Positions 42,458 through 54,735 are shown, counted from the first letter of the stretch. The stretch is DNA of 64,000 bases from Scoparia ambigualis (GCA_963921215.1 OY992503.1:13392001-13456000); one strand, 5' to 3'. Numbers and translations are program-made. Notes: generated by a model not told the origin, from the sequence alone.

Positions 42458-45400
42458 ATGTATGATGGCGATGGTAGTGGTAGTGCCAAAAGTGCCAGTC
42501 AATCTGCCACATCGCTACAGGATACTCTGGTCATATGCCCTCAATGCTCTCAAGCAAGTTTTTTCAAAGGTGAGCGAGGTTTGAGGGTACACTACGGTAA
42601 AGTCCACAAGCCTTGTAGTGTGCCACCATGCCTCGCAACTACTGCTACAGTTCCTACACCGTTTAACAACACCCAACCCTTCTGGCAAACTCTTTCAAAT
42701 TTTAAAAATAATACTCCCGTGTTAAAGAGAGTTCCCCGAGGTGCTAGGCCAATGGTTTCGCAAAGTCTCTCTGCAACTCTGCATGCATAAGTCTGGTAAC
42801 CCGGGAGAACTCTCAGAGTGCTTGGGAGCAGCTTTTGACCTTTCCCTACAGAATTTTACATGTTCAAAAAAGTTTAGCTACCCAAAAAACGCTAACGTCA
42901 CAAATTAAAGAAAACTGCAATAATTCGGCTTTAAGTTTCGACGCAAAATTTTCGAGTAGACACATGAATCCAAAAAATCTTTTACATCATGTCGAATACA
43001 AATTAGGGGAAGGTGATATAAGTGGTGCGGCTAGGATATTGTTTAGTAGCGACGTGGTCGCGCCGTACTCCCCAGAGACGATTACAGCTCTGAGGAGCAA
43101 ACATCCTGCCCCGGCGGATGGCCTCTTCTTCCCTGACCCCCCAGATCCTCTTTTTGATTCCCTCACTATTTCAGCCCGCGAACTGGTTCTTGCCGTGGGC
43201 TCCTTCCGAAGTGGTTCTGCAGGTGATCTCGACGGCCTTACACCCCAACACCTTAAGGACTTGACGTGTGGGAGCGCCGGGGCGGCCGGTGAGCCCCTTT
43301 TGAAGGAGCTTACGGCATTAATCAATTTGATGCTCTCCGGCAATGTGCACGAGCCCGTCATCGATATTTTGTATGGGGCTAACCTTTGTGCCCTGCGCAA
43401 GAAGGATGGCGGCGTTCGTTCCATTGCCGTTGGGTGTACGTACCGGCGTGTGGCAGCCAAAGTATGCTGTAAATATTATAGCACCCAACTCACTGCTAAA
43501 TTTCAGCCCCATCAACTTGGTTTTGGTACAAAGGGGGGGTGCGAGGCTGCTGCACACGCCCTTTCAACTTTTCTAAATTAAAAAAATGGGATGGTCATTC
43601 TTAAGGTTGACGTTAAGAATGCCTTTAACTCTGTCAATAGGGATACCCTGCTGGCAGAAGCCAAAAACGAAATTCCACAAAGGACATCAGGCACATTTGA
43701 CCCGAAAATGTATAAACTTATTTCTATTACCTTTAAGCACTATGTGTCATTATATACCTAAATCAGTGTCAACTTTATTTTAAAACTCCTTTATTTGGAT
43801 GAAATTAATTAATTAGAAAACAAAACTACGACTATGAAACGGTCATTTTGTGGCCGCCATCACTATTTTTTTGCGTAAAGACAAGGTGCATTGCATTAGA
43901 TGACAATGGCATTGACAGAAGTTGGCTGGATTGGATTTCTCGGAGAAATAGTTCTGAAGTTAGAGAAATCTAACTTTTAGATTTTTATTGTTAATATAGC
44001 ATAGGCAAATACTTGAAAATGTACCTACATATCGCTTTAATTTGAATGCCATGCCATTTTGGATCTGTCAGCCAGCCTATCGGCTGTCAGTGTCACTGAC
44101 ATTGTCAAACATTGTCAACTAAAGCGTTTGGTTACAACCACATGATTAAATGAACAGAACAGAATTCCACACGCTCCATCCGAATCGTGTTTGATATTTA
44201 AGTTCTTTGCGTACAACAAGAAAGCATAATAAATAATTTTAATTTGAATCGGTACGCCCACTTTTAGTAATTATTTTCGAGAACACTATGTTCATTTAGC
44301 ACATAACGAAACGTTTCGTTTGAGTTACAAGTGTTTCTATACTAGTGTCAGTATTACTAAAGAATAATATTTCAAACGTGAATATCTCGTCTAATAAAAA
44401 TCTTTATTAAACTCTGAATAGTTTCCACGATCCACTATTTATATACCTACATTGTGGTACAAACAGAAATGCTATACATTTTTGGGTCTATTGTCAAAGG
44501 AATTTGCCTGATGTCCTTTGTAGTTTTCTTTGGCAATGTTACCGGCATCCTTCCAAATTATTATACAAGGACATCCTTTTAGACTCCGCAGTTGGCTGCC
44601 AACAGGGTGACCCTCTCGGACCAGTTATTTTCAGCCTGGCAATACAACCTATTATTCAACAGTTAAATTCAAAATTTAACATATGGTACTTGGACGATGG
44701 AACCTTAGGAGGTGACGCTGAAACTGTGCTTCATGACTTCGAATTTCTTAAACAGTCTTTTGAATCTATAGAAATTTTGGAAAATGCGAAATTTTTCTTA
44801 CAGACCAAACCAACCTCTCTACGATACTTCCAAAATTCCAAATTCTGGCCCCAGAAACAAACGTAATACAATCAAATCAGCTTCACCTGCTAGGTTCTCT
44901 TATTTTGGAAGGAAGTTTTGCATCCTTTGTAGAATCAAAAATTCAAAATTTTGATGATATATCTGACCGGTTTTTCAAAATTAATTTACATTCAGCTTAT
45001 ACAATCATCCGGTATTGTTGTTTTGGCCCTAAATTTGAAAATGTTTTGCGCTCCTCATCTTTATGGCGACACCCTCTTTTGATTAAGAAAATTGACAATA
45101 TGATTCGAGCGACCCTAACTTCAGTTTTCAATGTGGCCTTGGACGACCGAGCTTGGCTACAAGCCTCTCCCCCATCCTGTCCTTGGTCCACAGCACTGAC
45201 AAGCTAACCAGGAGTATTCTTGCTGCTTCTCTGGCTGCCGTACCTGACCGATGCTGTGGAAGCCTGGAAAATAACTTGCCGAGACACAGTTCTGCCCGTC
45301 AACCCATCCTCTCAGAGATAGTAGGACGAGCCGCTTTGCAGGTTGGTACGGAATAATTTAATCAATACGTCCACCAATACTGCAGAGCGTGCTCGCCTAC

Positions 45401-46121
45401 TGGCTGTGGGAGAGTGGGAATCGGGTCTTTGGCTTCAGGCACTTCCGTCTTCCAACATAGGGACTATGTTGGAGGACTGTACATTTCGGCTCGCTACCTG
45501 TCTTCGCCTAGGTACTTCCAGCGGGGCTCCACATCTTTCTTTGTCCTTGCAGAGAAGCAATCGACTGCCTCGGACACCATGGTCTCTCGTGCGCTAAGAG
45601 CGCGGGTCGCTTTGCACGGCACGCCAACTTAAATTACATTATTCGTCGTGCTTTTTCCATAGCTGGTGTGCCAGCTGTTCTAGAACCCAATGGTTTGGCT
45701 CGGGACGATGGCAAAAGACCAGATGGAATGACATTGTTGCCTTGGAAGTTAGAAAGGCCTCTGGTGTGGGACGCAACTTGCGTAGTATACCCTTGCGCCT
45801 TCACATCTTTCAAGTACGGCGTGTTGTGCCGGTGCAGCTGCTGCGAGTGCTGAAAACCTCAAACGGCGTAAGTATAAAAACCTGATCGGAAATTACATTT
45901 ATGAGCCGTTTGGGGTTGAAACCTTGGAGACGTGGGGTCCGAGTGCTCATCTTCTCTTCAAAGAGATGTCAAAGCGTTTGGTCGACTCTTCACGTGACCA
46001 GAGGGCTGGTGCTTTTCTCGGCCAGAGAATCAGTATTGCCATTCAGCGTGGCAATGCGGCCAGTCTTCTGGGCACGTTACCCAATGACAGTGATATGGAC
46101 AAATTTTTTGATGCCTTATAA
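42458..46121 (+). pseudogene. LINE with zinc finger and restriction-like endonuclease, plus copy
   Basis: Related to the minus copy but clearly diverged. ATG at 42458, finger CPQCSQASFFKGERGLRVHY, then GDISGAARILFSSDVVAP, GSAGDLDGLTPQHLKDL, GANLCALRKKDGGVRSIAVG and LKVDVKNAFNSVNR. The RT is split by an insertion at 43677-44504 and resumes with GCQQGDPLGPVIFSLAI and YLDDGTLGG (44504-44866). The C-terminal nuclease region (ARDDGKRPDGMTLLPWKLER, LVWDATC) lies at 45660-45800 and the end at 46121. Several frame changes and stops follow 42790 and 43581. A 3' UTR and A-rich tail run to ~46266. Confidence 0.8.
43677..44504. mobile_element. ~830 bp insertion in the plus LINE, bounded by inverted 17-mers
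   Basis: The LINE RT reading stops at 43676 and resumes at ~44504. The boundaries are ACAAAGGACATCAGGCA (43677-43693) and its exact complement (44505-44521). The right copy is LINE coding sequence, so the left one is an inverted duplication of it. Just inside, CCCGAAAATGTAT and ATACATTTTTGGG are also inverted. No coding capacity, mostly AT-rich. Confidence 0.55.
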
Positions 46122-46266
46122 TTTATAGTTAGGTTTAGTTGTATTTATTTAGTTATAGGATAAACTTTGTAAATATTTAGATTAGAAAATGTATTTTAAT
46201 TTAAAGTTCAAAGTAATAAATTTATACTTGTATCTAATTAAAGACTAAGAAAATTAAAAAAAAAGT

Positions 46267-47439
46267 AAAATTATTATTACACTTCTCCTTAGTCAACCTT
46301 ACATTCCTAAAAAAGTGTTTTTAGGCAGTAGGCAGTAGTTCGGGGGCAGCGTTACACGGGCAGGTGTGTTCCAGGGCGGAGCACACACCCACCAGCGGAC
46401 TGGAGGCCCAGTGATGCGCGAGGCGCGCCCCCACACCGGAAGGTAAACCATGCACTGGCGCGCAAACCCGCGCCTGCAGGTTACCATGCCGCCGGTCCGT
46501 GTGCAAGTTGGGTATCACACGGGCGGGGGCCCGACGGTGTCACGAAGGAAGAACCGCTCCCTGCACCAAGCTCTGTGCCCGCCAGCTGGAAGCAGCGCGA
46601 TCGAGCTGTGTCACAGCGGTTCTCGCCGCCGCTCTATGAGCACCCGCGGTTATAGTACCACCCGCGGTATCCCACGGGCGGGGGAATTGTTTGGTGGGAG
46701 GACCCGGGCAGGCCATAGCTAGCCTGCCCCCTTTTGCGAGAGCAGAACCACTGACGGTTTTGCTTTCTACTACGGCGGCCGCGTTTGGGAGATTTTCAAG
46801 AAATCTTAAATTTGAAATTTGAAATTTTTAATTTTGTGCCGACACTGTTTGGTGGCAGGCAATTTGGGGGTTTGACGGGGCAAACACAAGTCACCCTCAC
46901 ATCGGTACATATATCTACGGTAAGGATTTTATTTTCGGCAACGGTAATGAATTTAACCATTGTAGGTTAACAGCCTTTTACCGGTTGGCCCGCAGGGATG
47001 ACGGCATATACATTGGTCTAGATCGGGCAGACCCACACTTTGTCATCCAGCCCAATTGACCTACTCTTGGGCCCGGGCATACTAGGACGGGTCGCACTAG
47101 GCACCCAGACCGCTCTGGGTCGCTCTACACTGATGGCAGTGCCAACTAATTTTGTTTTTTTTTCTATTATGTACACAGTTTGACGACTCATGCTAGAGTT
47201 ATTGTGTTTGGGTCTCTCTCCAATACTATGCACAAGTTTGGGAAATTGAGAAACCTCCCATGGTCTACATGGTAGCCCATGCCCATGAGGAGTGGGAAGT
47301 CTTTCAATAGGCCAGTACGTCACGGTTGACGTCTGTCGGGGGTGTGACTAGGTAACCTAATTTGTAATTTTGAATTTTGTTTGTTCGAAGAGCCATATTT
47401 GTGTAGTGCTCTTCTGGTGTTTATTTTGTCATAAGCGAC
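46267..47439. other. GC-rich stretch of unknown origin
   Basis: 46320-46740 is GC-rich with open frames on both strands that I do not recognise. 46740-47340 contains GGCCCGCAGGGATGACGGC and a CCAGACCGCTCTGGGTCG palindrome-like motif. It may be retroelement UTR, since a Bel/Pao integrase scrap follows, but I cannot prove this. Confidence 0.35.
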
Positions 47440-47790
47440 GTCTTCGCCCATGCAGCCGCAAACGGTGGGTCTGCCCTGGGACCGAGCCACTCAGTCTCGT
47501 CCATACTTGGGGGTCGCATGCAACGGGTTCTGCTGGACCTTTCTCGGTAAAACCAACCAACCTTCGCAACGCGCGGGTTCGAAGGTAAATATTTTGTGTT
47601 TTTTGTGCCTGGCTACTAAGGCTTGGGAGTTCCTTCGTTGTCCACGGAGGCCTTCGTCGTCGCGTTGGACGTTTCGTGTCGCGTAAGGGTCTACCTTCAC
47701 TTATTCGCTCCGACAATGGCACAAATGGCAAGGGTACGACTAACCTATCTAAATGATGTTTGTAAATTTTTAGAAAATAAGCTTTGGTGA
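47440..47790 (+). pseudogene. Bel/Pao-type integrase fragment
   Basis: Three frames read in turn GSAGPFSVKPTNLRNARVRR, a CLATKA block, and GRFVSRKGLPSLIRSDNGTN, the order of a Bel/Pao integrase core with the SDNGTN motif. Then an LNDVCKFLEN-like stretch. At least two frameshifts. No LTRs, protease or RT were found nearby. Confidence 0.65.
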
Positions 47791-49350
47791 ATAAGATAAT
47801 TTAACATTATTTTAATTTGGCTAATTAGAGTTAGTATGTTGTTGAAGGACTTGCCCTCCTTGCTTGTAGCTAGGGCAGCATTGTAAAGTTGTTAGTTGGC
47901 TAGTATGGGACTGCGGTTTGATTCCGCGACAAGCCACTGCAACTGTCTCTCCTTGCCCGATTGATTGAGCTAGCGATCGGAGCCTTCCGACCGGGGCAGG
48001 GGTGTGTATTGAGCAAAACGGCCATTTCCGTGCGCCCCCACTGTAGTTTTAAAAATATTGGACAGACGGCTTTCGGTGTGACGTGTGTCACTTTACACAC
48101 ACTTTTTTGGGGTTCTCATGAAAGAACAGGCGTGCGGCACGTTAAAGTTTTGTATTTTGTAATTTTGATATGTAGTGCACATAATCAGTAAAATCGGCGG
48201 ACCGTAACAATAAATACAGTGAAACAGTGTAGAACATTAGTTGAATTAGTATCCAGGGCGGGCTAGTTAAAAACAGTTGTTTGGACTTTGGACTCCTAAA
48301 GGACAGCATGGCATTAATACATGCCATACAGTCATACAAAAAATACCTACCCATCCCTCGGAGGTAGTGCAACACGTGGCGTGCTAAGTGGTGTGTATTT
48401 CTCTGGGGATTTGTCAGTGCTGACGGGGTAGCCGACGGGTTGTTAGGGCCTTTCCACCCAACACAGCACCAGCTCCAGTAGACGCGCAGGAGAGCGGTCT
48501 AGTAGGTTTAGTTTTCTTTGTATTTTCGGGATTCTTTAAACATTACCTTAGCACACATGAAGGTGTAGCACTTTTTCTTCGGACATCAAGTTATTTCTTG
48601 AAAATGAGGAAATGTTTTGTTTGCTCTGAAGGTTCTTCTTCTTCTTCTTCTTCTTCTTCTTCTTTATTCAATGGCGTTTTCTTGATATATTTCGCCAGCT
48701 CTGACGGTTATGCTCAGTGACTTTAGCGAAGATGTCAGTTTGACAAGTCTCTTTGACGTTTTACAGTTCCAAAACGAACACTAACACTTTTCGATGTTTT
48801 GGTAGAAAGTTATTTATCGAAGCATTATTTTTATTAACAACTTTCGTTTATTCATTTTTTAGAAACAAATATCAATTTAATAGGTAAATTAAACCTCATT
48901 AGATTTTCAGTATATTTATTGAAAAGCATGAAACGGAACGAAGCACTAGGTCCTAGGTAATCGATTTCTTATTCAATTCCTTCTCATCGTTTGATCGATT
49001 AGGAATCGTTTTAAAATATTATCTGTAAAAATGTTAGTTTGATATCAACTTCCAATTAAATGGTTTTATTGTAGGCAAGATGATTATACATAAAACCGTA
49101 AGGGTCGTTTGGTCTTTCTCCGTACTTTTTTGTAAGCATTCTTTTTGCTTTGGGTTTTCATAATCGATTCATTCGATTATATTTTATCGTAGTTCTGGCT
49201 GAATGGATCGCTATGCCGCTGTCTTTTAATTTGAGATGACGTAGATCCGTTTTTTTGTGGTCTTTCTTTTTCTGATTCCGAAGTCACCATGTGAAGGCGA
49301 AAATAATTAACTAAATTGTTGGAAAAGGAAGAGAGGGCTAATGGCCCGCT
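47791..49350. other. Non-coding stretch with a (TTC)n run
   Basis: No gene can be supported. 47880-48100 has TGCGGTTTGATTCCGCGAC, which looks like a box B but lacks a box A at the proper distance. 48633-48664 is a (TTC)n microsatellite. The rest is AT-rich. Confidence 0.4.
48633..48664. repeat. (TTC)n microsatellite
   Basis: About ten uninterrupted TTC units. Confidence 0.9.
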
Positions 49351-49594
49351 TTAAGGTTAGACCGCATTAAGCGTCACTTCACGGCAGCGGCGCGACGCGA
49401 CACGTAACGACCAAATATTCTTTGTAAGAATTTGTATGAGGTATACGGCAAAGTTGACCAACTCATCAAATCTGACGCGCCGTGTCGCGTCGTGTAGTTC
49501 CGCTGCCGTTAGTGCGGTATAGCAAGCGACGCGACACTTCACTTTTTAGAACGTGTTCAATAGGTGGGTAGTACGACAAATTGTGTTTAACAAA

Positions 49595-51927
49595 ATGCCT
49601 TTCGACGAAGAAAAATTAATTATATTAGTCAGTCAGTATCCTGAGATATATGACCTGCAAAATGAACATTACATGAATTCTCTTAGGAAAAACAACATTT
49701 GCAAGGAAATTGGCGAGGAAATGGGAGCATCGAGTGAGTAAATTTCATACATCTTTCTGAGTAGGTACAAGATATTTTATTAACAATTAGAATATTGGAA
49801 AGCGAATGTTATTTCTTAATTCTAAATAGGTAGGTATTTGACTTTTTATCTCATATTACTTATATGCGTTTAAAATGTACGCGTGTGCTATCTTCTATAC
49901 TAATTTATACTAATATTATAAAGCTAAAGAGTTTGTTTGCTTGAACGCGCTAATCTCAGAAACTACTGGTCCGATTTGAAAATTCTTTCAGTGTTAGATA
50001 GCCCATTTATCGATAAAGGTTATAGGCTATAATTTGTTTAGGTACGTGTACGGGTACGGGAAGTAACCCGGGCAAAGCCGGGGCGGGTCGCTAGTACTTA
50101 ATATACGTACAGCTTTGCATCCCGAGTGGGATGGTAATATAAACGTGTTATCTTTGACGACGTTGACGACATCCCCTGTTTACAGTTTCATTTTGCCAGG
50201 CCAAACTTCCTTGAGGAGAATTGAAATAATCTTTGAATCTATCCCGTACGTGCGTAGCGTTGTTTGCGAAGTTACCTCCAATACGAGGAAGATCTAGTTA
50301 TTGTGTCTCTTCGGTGTCTTCATTATCAAACGACACGTTATCATGTCTCAGGAAATTATGCAAGACAGTAGTAAGTAGTAGTAGTAAAGTAGCAAGAACT
50401 ACGTAGTCTACATGTTCCGCACTAAGACAGATATTCCGATAATAAATTCTGAATTTTTGGCATAATACGCCGAATGCGTTTTCTGAAACTCTTCGTGCTC
50501 TGCTATGTCTGTAACTGTATACTTTTTTTGGAAAGGTCATCTAACTGCGGGCCACGATAAGGTCTCATTAAATAAGTTTTTAGTGGGAAAGCTTCATCCC
50601 CAACTATCACGTGAGGTAGTTTATTTGTCGAACCTGGTAATTCTTTTAGGCCTGGTATAGCCAAAGTATTGGATTCTAATCTTGATGCTAGTTGTGAGCG
50701 CGAATATATCTCTGCATCGCTATTCTTACCAAGATCACCAACATTCACATATTTAAATTTGTAATCTGCGTCCACTAGACCAAGTAGTACAATTGAAAAG
50801 AACTTCTTGTAATTAAAAAATAGCGAGCCACTATTCGGAGGCGCGAAAATTTCTATGTGTTTCCTATCTAGTGCACCAATACAGTTGGGATAGTGCCATT
50901 TTTCGTAAAATTCTTTTGCAATGTTGATCCATTTCTGTTTATCTGGAATGGGCATGACTATATTAGACAACATTTCCCACAAAGTTACGCAAGTAGTGTG
51001 TACAATTTCTTGCACAGTTGTATAACCCAAACGAAAAGATTCTGCAATGGTCTTGAACGAATCGCCAGTAGCAAGGAACCTGAAACAATCACAAATAAAA
51101 AAGTAATAATTTTATTTTCAGATATTTTGTGCAAAGACAAATGGAAATCTCTGAGAGACGGCTTTCATCGAAATGTTATAAATCGCAAATCGAAGAGTGG
51201 AGATGGTGCCACAAAAAACAAAAAATGGAAGTACGAACTTCAAATGGAGTTTTTACTACCATATCTGCAAGAAAGAACAAAAAAGGATAGGTTTGAAAAC
51301 GCTGAAACCATAACGAGTAATGAAAATACAAACGATAGTTCTCTTCCCGAACTGATGGCGATCTCTCCTGAGCCAGTAAACTCACCTTCGTCATTGGCAA
51401 CATCATTGATGTACAAACGTATTACTGCGAGGAAGAAGAACCAAACACAGCCGACACAACAGCTTTCGGTAGCCGGTACTCTACAGAATTATTTAGCTTC
51501 ACGGCCTGCACCAACAGCAATGGAAACTGGAGATCCAATTCATTCATTTTTTAGAGCTATGGCTGATACCGTCAAAACCTTGCCTCCAGACCTACAGTTC
51601 AAGGCAAAAAAAAAGTTTATGAGGTACCTAGTATCAGATTTGGAATATGAAAACCTAATGAGAAACTCGACATCATTCATGGAACAAACGGAAACTGTAA
51701 CAAGAACATATCCATCTGATGATTTACAACTTGTAGAATCAACTCCGTCTACTTCAGGGTTAAATAAAAGAATTTCATTTGAGGTACATAAACAACTACA
51801 GGATTCTCCACCTCCATCTACATCTGCGCCAAAAATCAATTCCCCATATCAGATACCACAGCATTCGCCAGTATTTCGAACAACCAATCCCAAACTGTTT
51901 TGGATAATACACGAAAAAGGTACATAA
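49595..51927 (+). CDS. Harbinger MADF-domain DNA-binding protein (two exons)
   Basis: Exon 1 is 49595-49733 (ATG at 49595, donor GTGAGT at 49734). Exon 2 is 51122-51927 (acceptor TTTTATTTTCAG ending at 51121). The phase fits at the join. The N-terminus is a MADF domain (FDEEKLIILVSQYPEIYDL, then after the splice CKDKWKSLRDGFHRN), followed by a low-complexity Ser/Thr/Pro region and a short C-terminal helix-like part (LPPDLQFKAKKKFMRYL) resembling a BESS-type interaction motif. In the family this Myb/MADF partner helps transposase bind the ends and enter the nucleus. Its intron holds the opposite-strand transposase exon and the Helitron. No stop interrupts either exon. Confidence 0.8.
49894..50094 (+). 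mobile_element. Lep1-type non-autonomous Helitron in the Harbinger intron
   Basis: Starts TCTATACTAAT and ends CTAG after a short GC hairpin (CCCGGGCAAAGCCGGGG). The preserved inner motif is TCAGAAACTACTGGTCCGAT. A reverse copy of matching length lies at 54948-55147. Helitrons leave no target duplication, and none is seen. Confidence 0.85.
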
Positions 51928-52387
51928 AAACACCAGATGGCTTTCTGATTTCGCAAGATGTTATCAACGAGTACGAGGAACAATAATAAATTAATAATTG
52001 AGTACCTAAATGTAAATAAATAAAACTTATTATTCACCTGATTGTAACCATGAGTTTTTCTTCAACACCTATCGCTTTTCGGAAAAGTGTAGCCTGTTTT
52101 TCTATATGGGGTTTCATAATTTGTAACAAGTCGTCGAATTTATTTTGAAACATTCTAAAGTATGTATGAAACCTTTTCCGATCTTTTTTAAGCCGCGGCA
52201 AAAGTGTGTGATATTCCCCTTGTTCATATCGTGAATACGGAATGTCATGAACCCATACTTTTCTCTTCTTTTTTGCTTGCTCTTGTTCCATTCTTTCTTC
52301 TTCCTCACAAAGCAAAGATACTATTACAATATCCAAGTCACTTTCGTTCACCTGACTCAAAATAACGTTCAAATCAGTTTCTTCCAT
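50298..52387 (-). pseudogene. Harbinger DDE transposase (two exons, one frameshift)
   Basis: Exon 1 is 52387-52038 (ATG METs at 52387, WVHDIPYSRYEQGEYHTL, donor GTGAAT). Exon 2 begins at 51079 after a TTTCAG acceptor (RFLATGDSFKTI read across the join). It contains GALDRKHIEI (first Asp), VGDEAFPL (second Asp) and, after a frame change, RRVSENAFGVL (Glu), giving the DDE triad. The frame breaks once, in a seven-A run near 50516-50524 of the window. Everything else is open to the stop at 50298, so this copy was recently functional or the break is an assembly error. The DDE enzyme cuts and pastes the element. Confidence 0.88.
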
Positions 52388-52532
52388 CTTCCTCAGAAAT
52401 TGTGGATCGACTGACAGACTTTGCTGCAAACTGTCGCGGCACTGCAGTTCAAGTGCGGTATACCTAATAGTGTCGCTACGTGTCGCGTCGCGCCGCTGCC
52501 GTGAAGTGTCGCTTAGTGCGGTCTAACCTTTA

Positions 52533-54092
52533 AAATAAACAAAATAGTACGGTAAACCCATGCTGTGAACCATGGTAAGTTGGATTTCATCCAAATGCTG
52601 TATTCTCATGATTGAGCACATTTCACTCGCCATGTGCTAATCACCTTTTCATTGTTACAGGGGTTTCTGTTTTAGTTCACCATTTATCTCACTCTCTTCT
52701 AGATTGAATTACCTAATGTAACCTTTTGGTTTTACCATCATGGTACCAAATCACCAAGGTGGAGCCGGTAGTTTTCTCCGGTGACTACCTCTTTGGAATC
52801 CTAGCATTTAATGCAACATATCCGTTGATCTGGATGGAAGGTCTCTGCTGCGACTGATCAACCGCTTTGCCACCATGTGAGGGAAGCAAACCTCTACAGC
52901 ACACGGACAATCAAATGGTGAAAGTTTAGTAGTGACCAACCTGCTGTTCAGCTACTGTATGTATAATTAAATTTACTTTAGAACTTTAAGTAGTAGTGTT
53001 TAAACCTTATGGTGTATTCAGAATGTACCCTACCTTTCATATAAAATAAATGTAACTGTGAATTTAAGTCTTATTTATTTATCTTTGAAATCGCTTGCTC
53101 CAGCGTATAAGGCGCCCTTATCTTAAAATAAATTCTAATACGCTGTACTCCAGAATCGGAAGAATCACTCCCTGATCATTTTCTCACCTAACTGAGTAAG
53201 CCGCACTTCAATCGTGAGCACAAATTAGCACATAATGCAGTCCGTTCATATTTCTACGACACCAGCTGTGCCCAACATGAGGTACACTTTGCATATTTAA
53301 AATAGAACACAGAATACACAAGTATTGTTGCGTCTAGCGCCTGCCACAGACTAATATAGTTGGAGCGAGCTGGCTCTGACGCGTGTAGCAAACAATCTAG
53401 TTGTGACGTCTCTAGTACGTAGTACATTATAACTCAATGAGTTGACTCTCCAACCAATTTTTGTTTATCTTATCTACAGAAACTTCAAGTAGGTACTAGT
53501 GAGACAAAACTAAAATATTGTCAAGAATCACTTGAACAAAAGGAAGTTTTATCTAGTGAAACGCAATATTTGAAAACAATATCGTCAATGACAGGCCCAT
53601 TTTCCAACAAATAAAATTCTTCTATTCTACTTTGTAAGGTGGTTAATATTAATTATGGAATTTCATTATCACAAATGCTTCTTCAATTATTCTTAAGATT
53701 TATTCTTATTTATTGATACTACAAATTATTTGTTTGGTTGATCTACAGTTTAATAAAAAAATACAAGTATCAACGTCGTTTTTTCAGAGTATAAAGAGTG
53801 TTGACACCCCAAGAATTTTTGAATTTGCCGCCATTCTTTCCAGTCACGTTTCGTTGGTCAGACTCTAGTCGTGATTATATATTATGTATGGTGAAGCATG
53901 CGTTAGGTACTGTGGTGTGTGTTAGTTCATAATATATAGTGGCATTAGTGAAGGGTCGTGTCATTAATTCAATGACCTTAGTACGGTCGTTAGACACATT
54001 AATTAGTTCAAACAGACCGTTAAAACCACTAAAACGTACATACCATTCGGATAACCCGAGACTTGTGTTTCGGTAATGATTAGGCCGAATCA
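52533..54092. other. Non-coding stretch
   Basis: No gene or clear repeat can be supported. AT-rich, with stops in all frames at short intervals. Confidence 0.5.
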
Positions 54093-54160
54093 CCATCATC
54101 ATCAGCCTTTAAACGTCCCACTGCTGGGCACAGGCCTATGGCCTCTCATAGTAATAATAA
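54093..54160 (-). repeat. Lepidopteran SINE/LINE tail, reverse copy
   Basis: CATCATCATCAGCCTTTAAA, then CGTCCCACTGCTGGGCACAG and GCCTATGGCCTCTC are the complement of the tail seen at 17334-17512. A TAATAATAATAA run follows. Confidence 0.65.
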
Positions 54161-54256
54161 TAATAATAAAACCTAATGTAAATAGGTTTTTATATAAAAT
54201 ATTGTAAAAAATTAAACTTAAGAATTATGTTAAATAAAGAGGATAATAATAATATT

Positions 54257-54509
54257 TAAATTTCCCACACTCACTCACACCAATTATCTAGCCCAGAGAA
54301 GCTTCGGTAAGAAACTCCTTAAATGGTTACTAGATAACGGATAAACATACTTAAATACATACTTATTATACATAGAAAACACCCAGACCCGAGACAATTT
54401 AGAAAAACAATAATTTCTAAATTGACCCGACCGGGGATCGAACCCGGGACCTCAGAGATGGCGACACCATGAAAACCGGTGTACAAACCACTCGACCAAG
54501 GAGGTCGTC
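54257..54509 (-). repeat. tRNA-headed SINE, copy 2
   Basis: Reverse copy of the SINE at 3351-3606. The tRNA-like head with boxes A and B lies at the right end (54426-54509) and the body to the left, ending near CACACTCACTCACACC. The head sequence is nearly identical to copy 1. Confidence 0.88.
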
Positions 54510-54529
54510 ATCTTCGTCAGGAGGTCTCA

Positions 54530-54735
54530 TCTTGAAATGAAACACTTTTTTACGGATTAACTCCTGTTTAATTTACTATTTACATAGTTTTTATATTATC
54601 CTGACGTATCGAACCCTTTACAGGGTCCGTGGTCACAGGGACCCTGTAAAGGGTTCGAAAATTAAACGCCAGAAAATCCGTAAAAAAGTGTTTCATTTCA
54701 ATGTGTAGTGCTCGCTTAAACCTCAGAAAACAATA
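54530..54735. repeat. Palindromic pair of Penelope pseudo-LTR fragments
   Basis: 54530-54638 matches the pseudo-LTR in one orientation and 54639-54735 the opposite one. The centre is CGAACCCTTTACAGGGTCC, a 9-base loop, and its complement, a near-perfect hairpin. The right arm lacks ~35 bases present in the left arm. No ORF. It proves that the family is dispersed. Confidence 0.85.

Larger units (their letters stand above)
49354..52529. mobile_element. PIF/Harbinger transposon, complete with both genes
   Basis: 3176 bp. The termini AGGTTAGACCGCA and its complement extend into ~55 bp inverted repeats rich in GCGACGCGACACG. They are flanked by TTA at 49351-49353 and 52530-52532. Subterminal copies of the same GC-rich motif occur at 49480-49545 and 52430-52500. 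It carries a plus-strand MADF-domain gene and a minus-strand DDE transposase gene, the two-gene plan of autonomous Harbingers. A Helitron is nested at 49894-50094. Confidence 0.92.
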
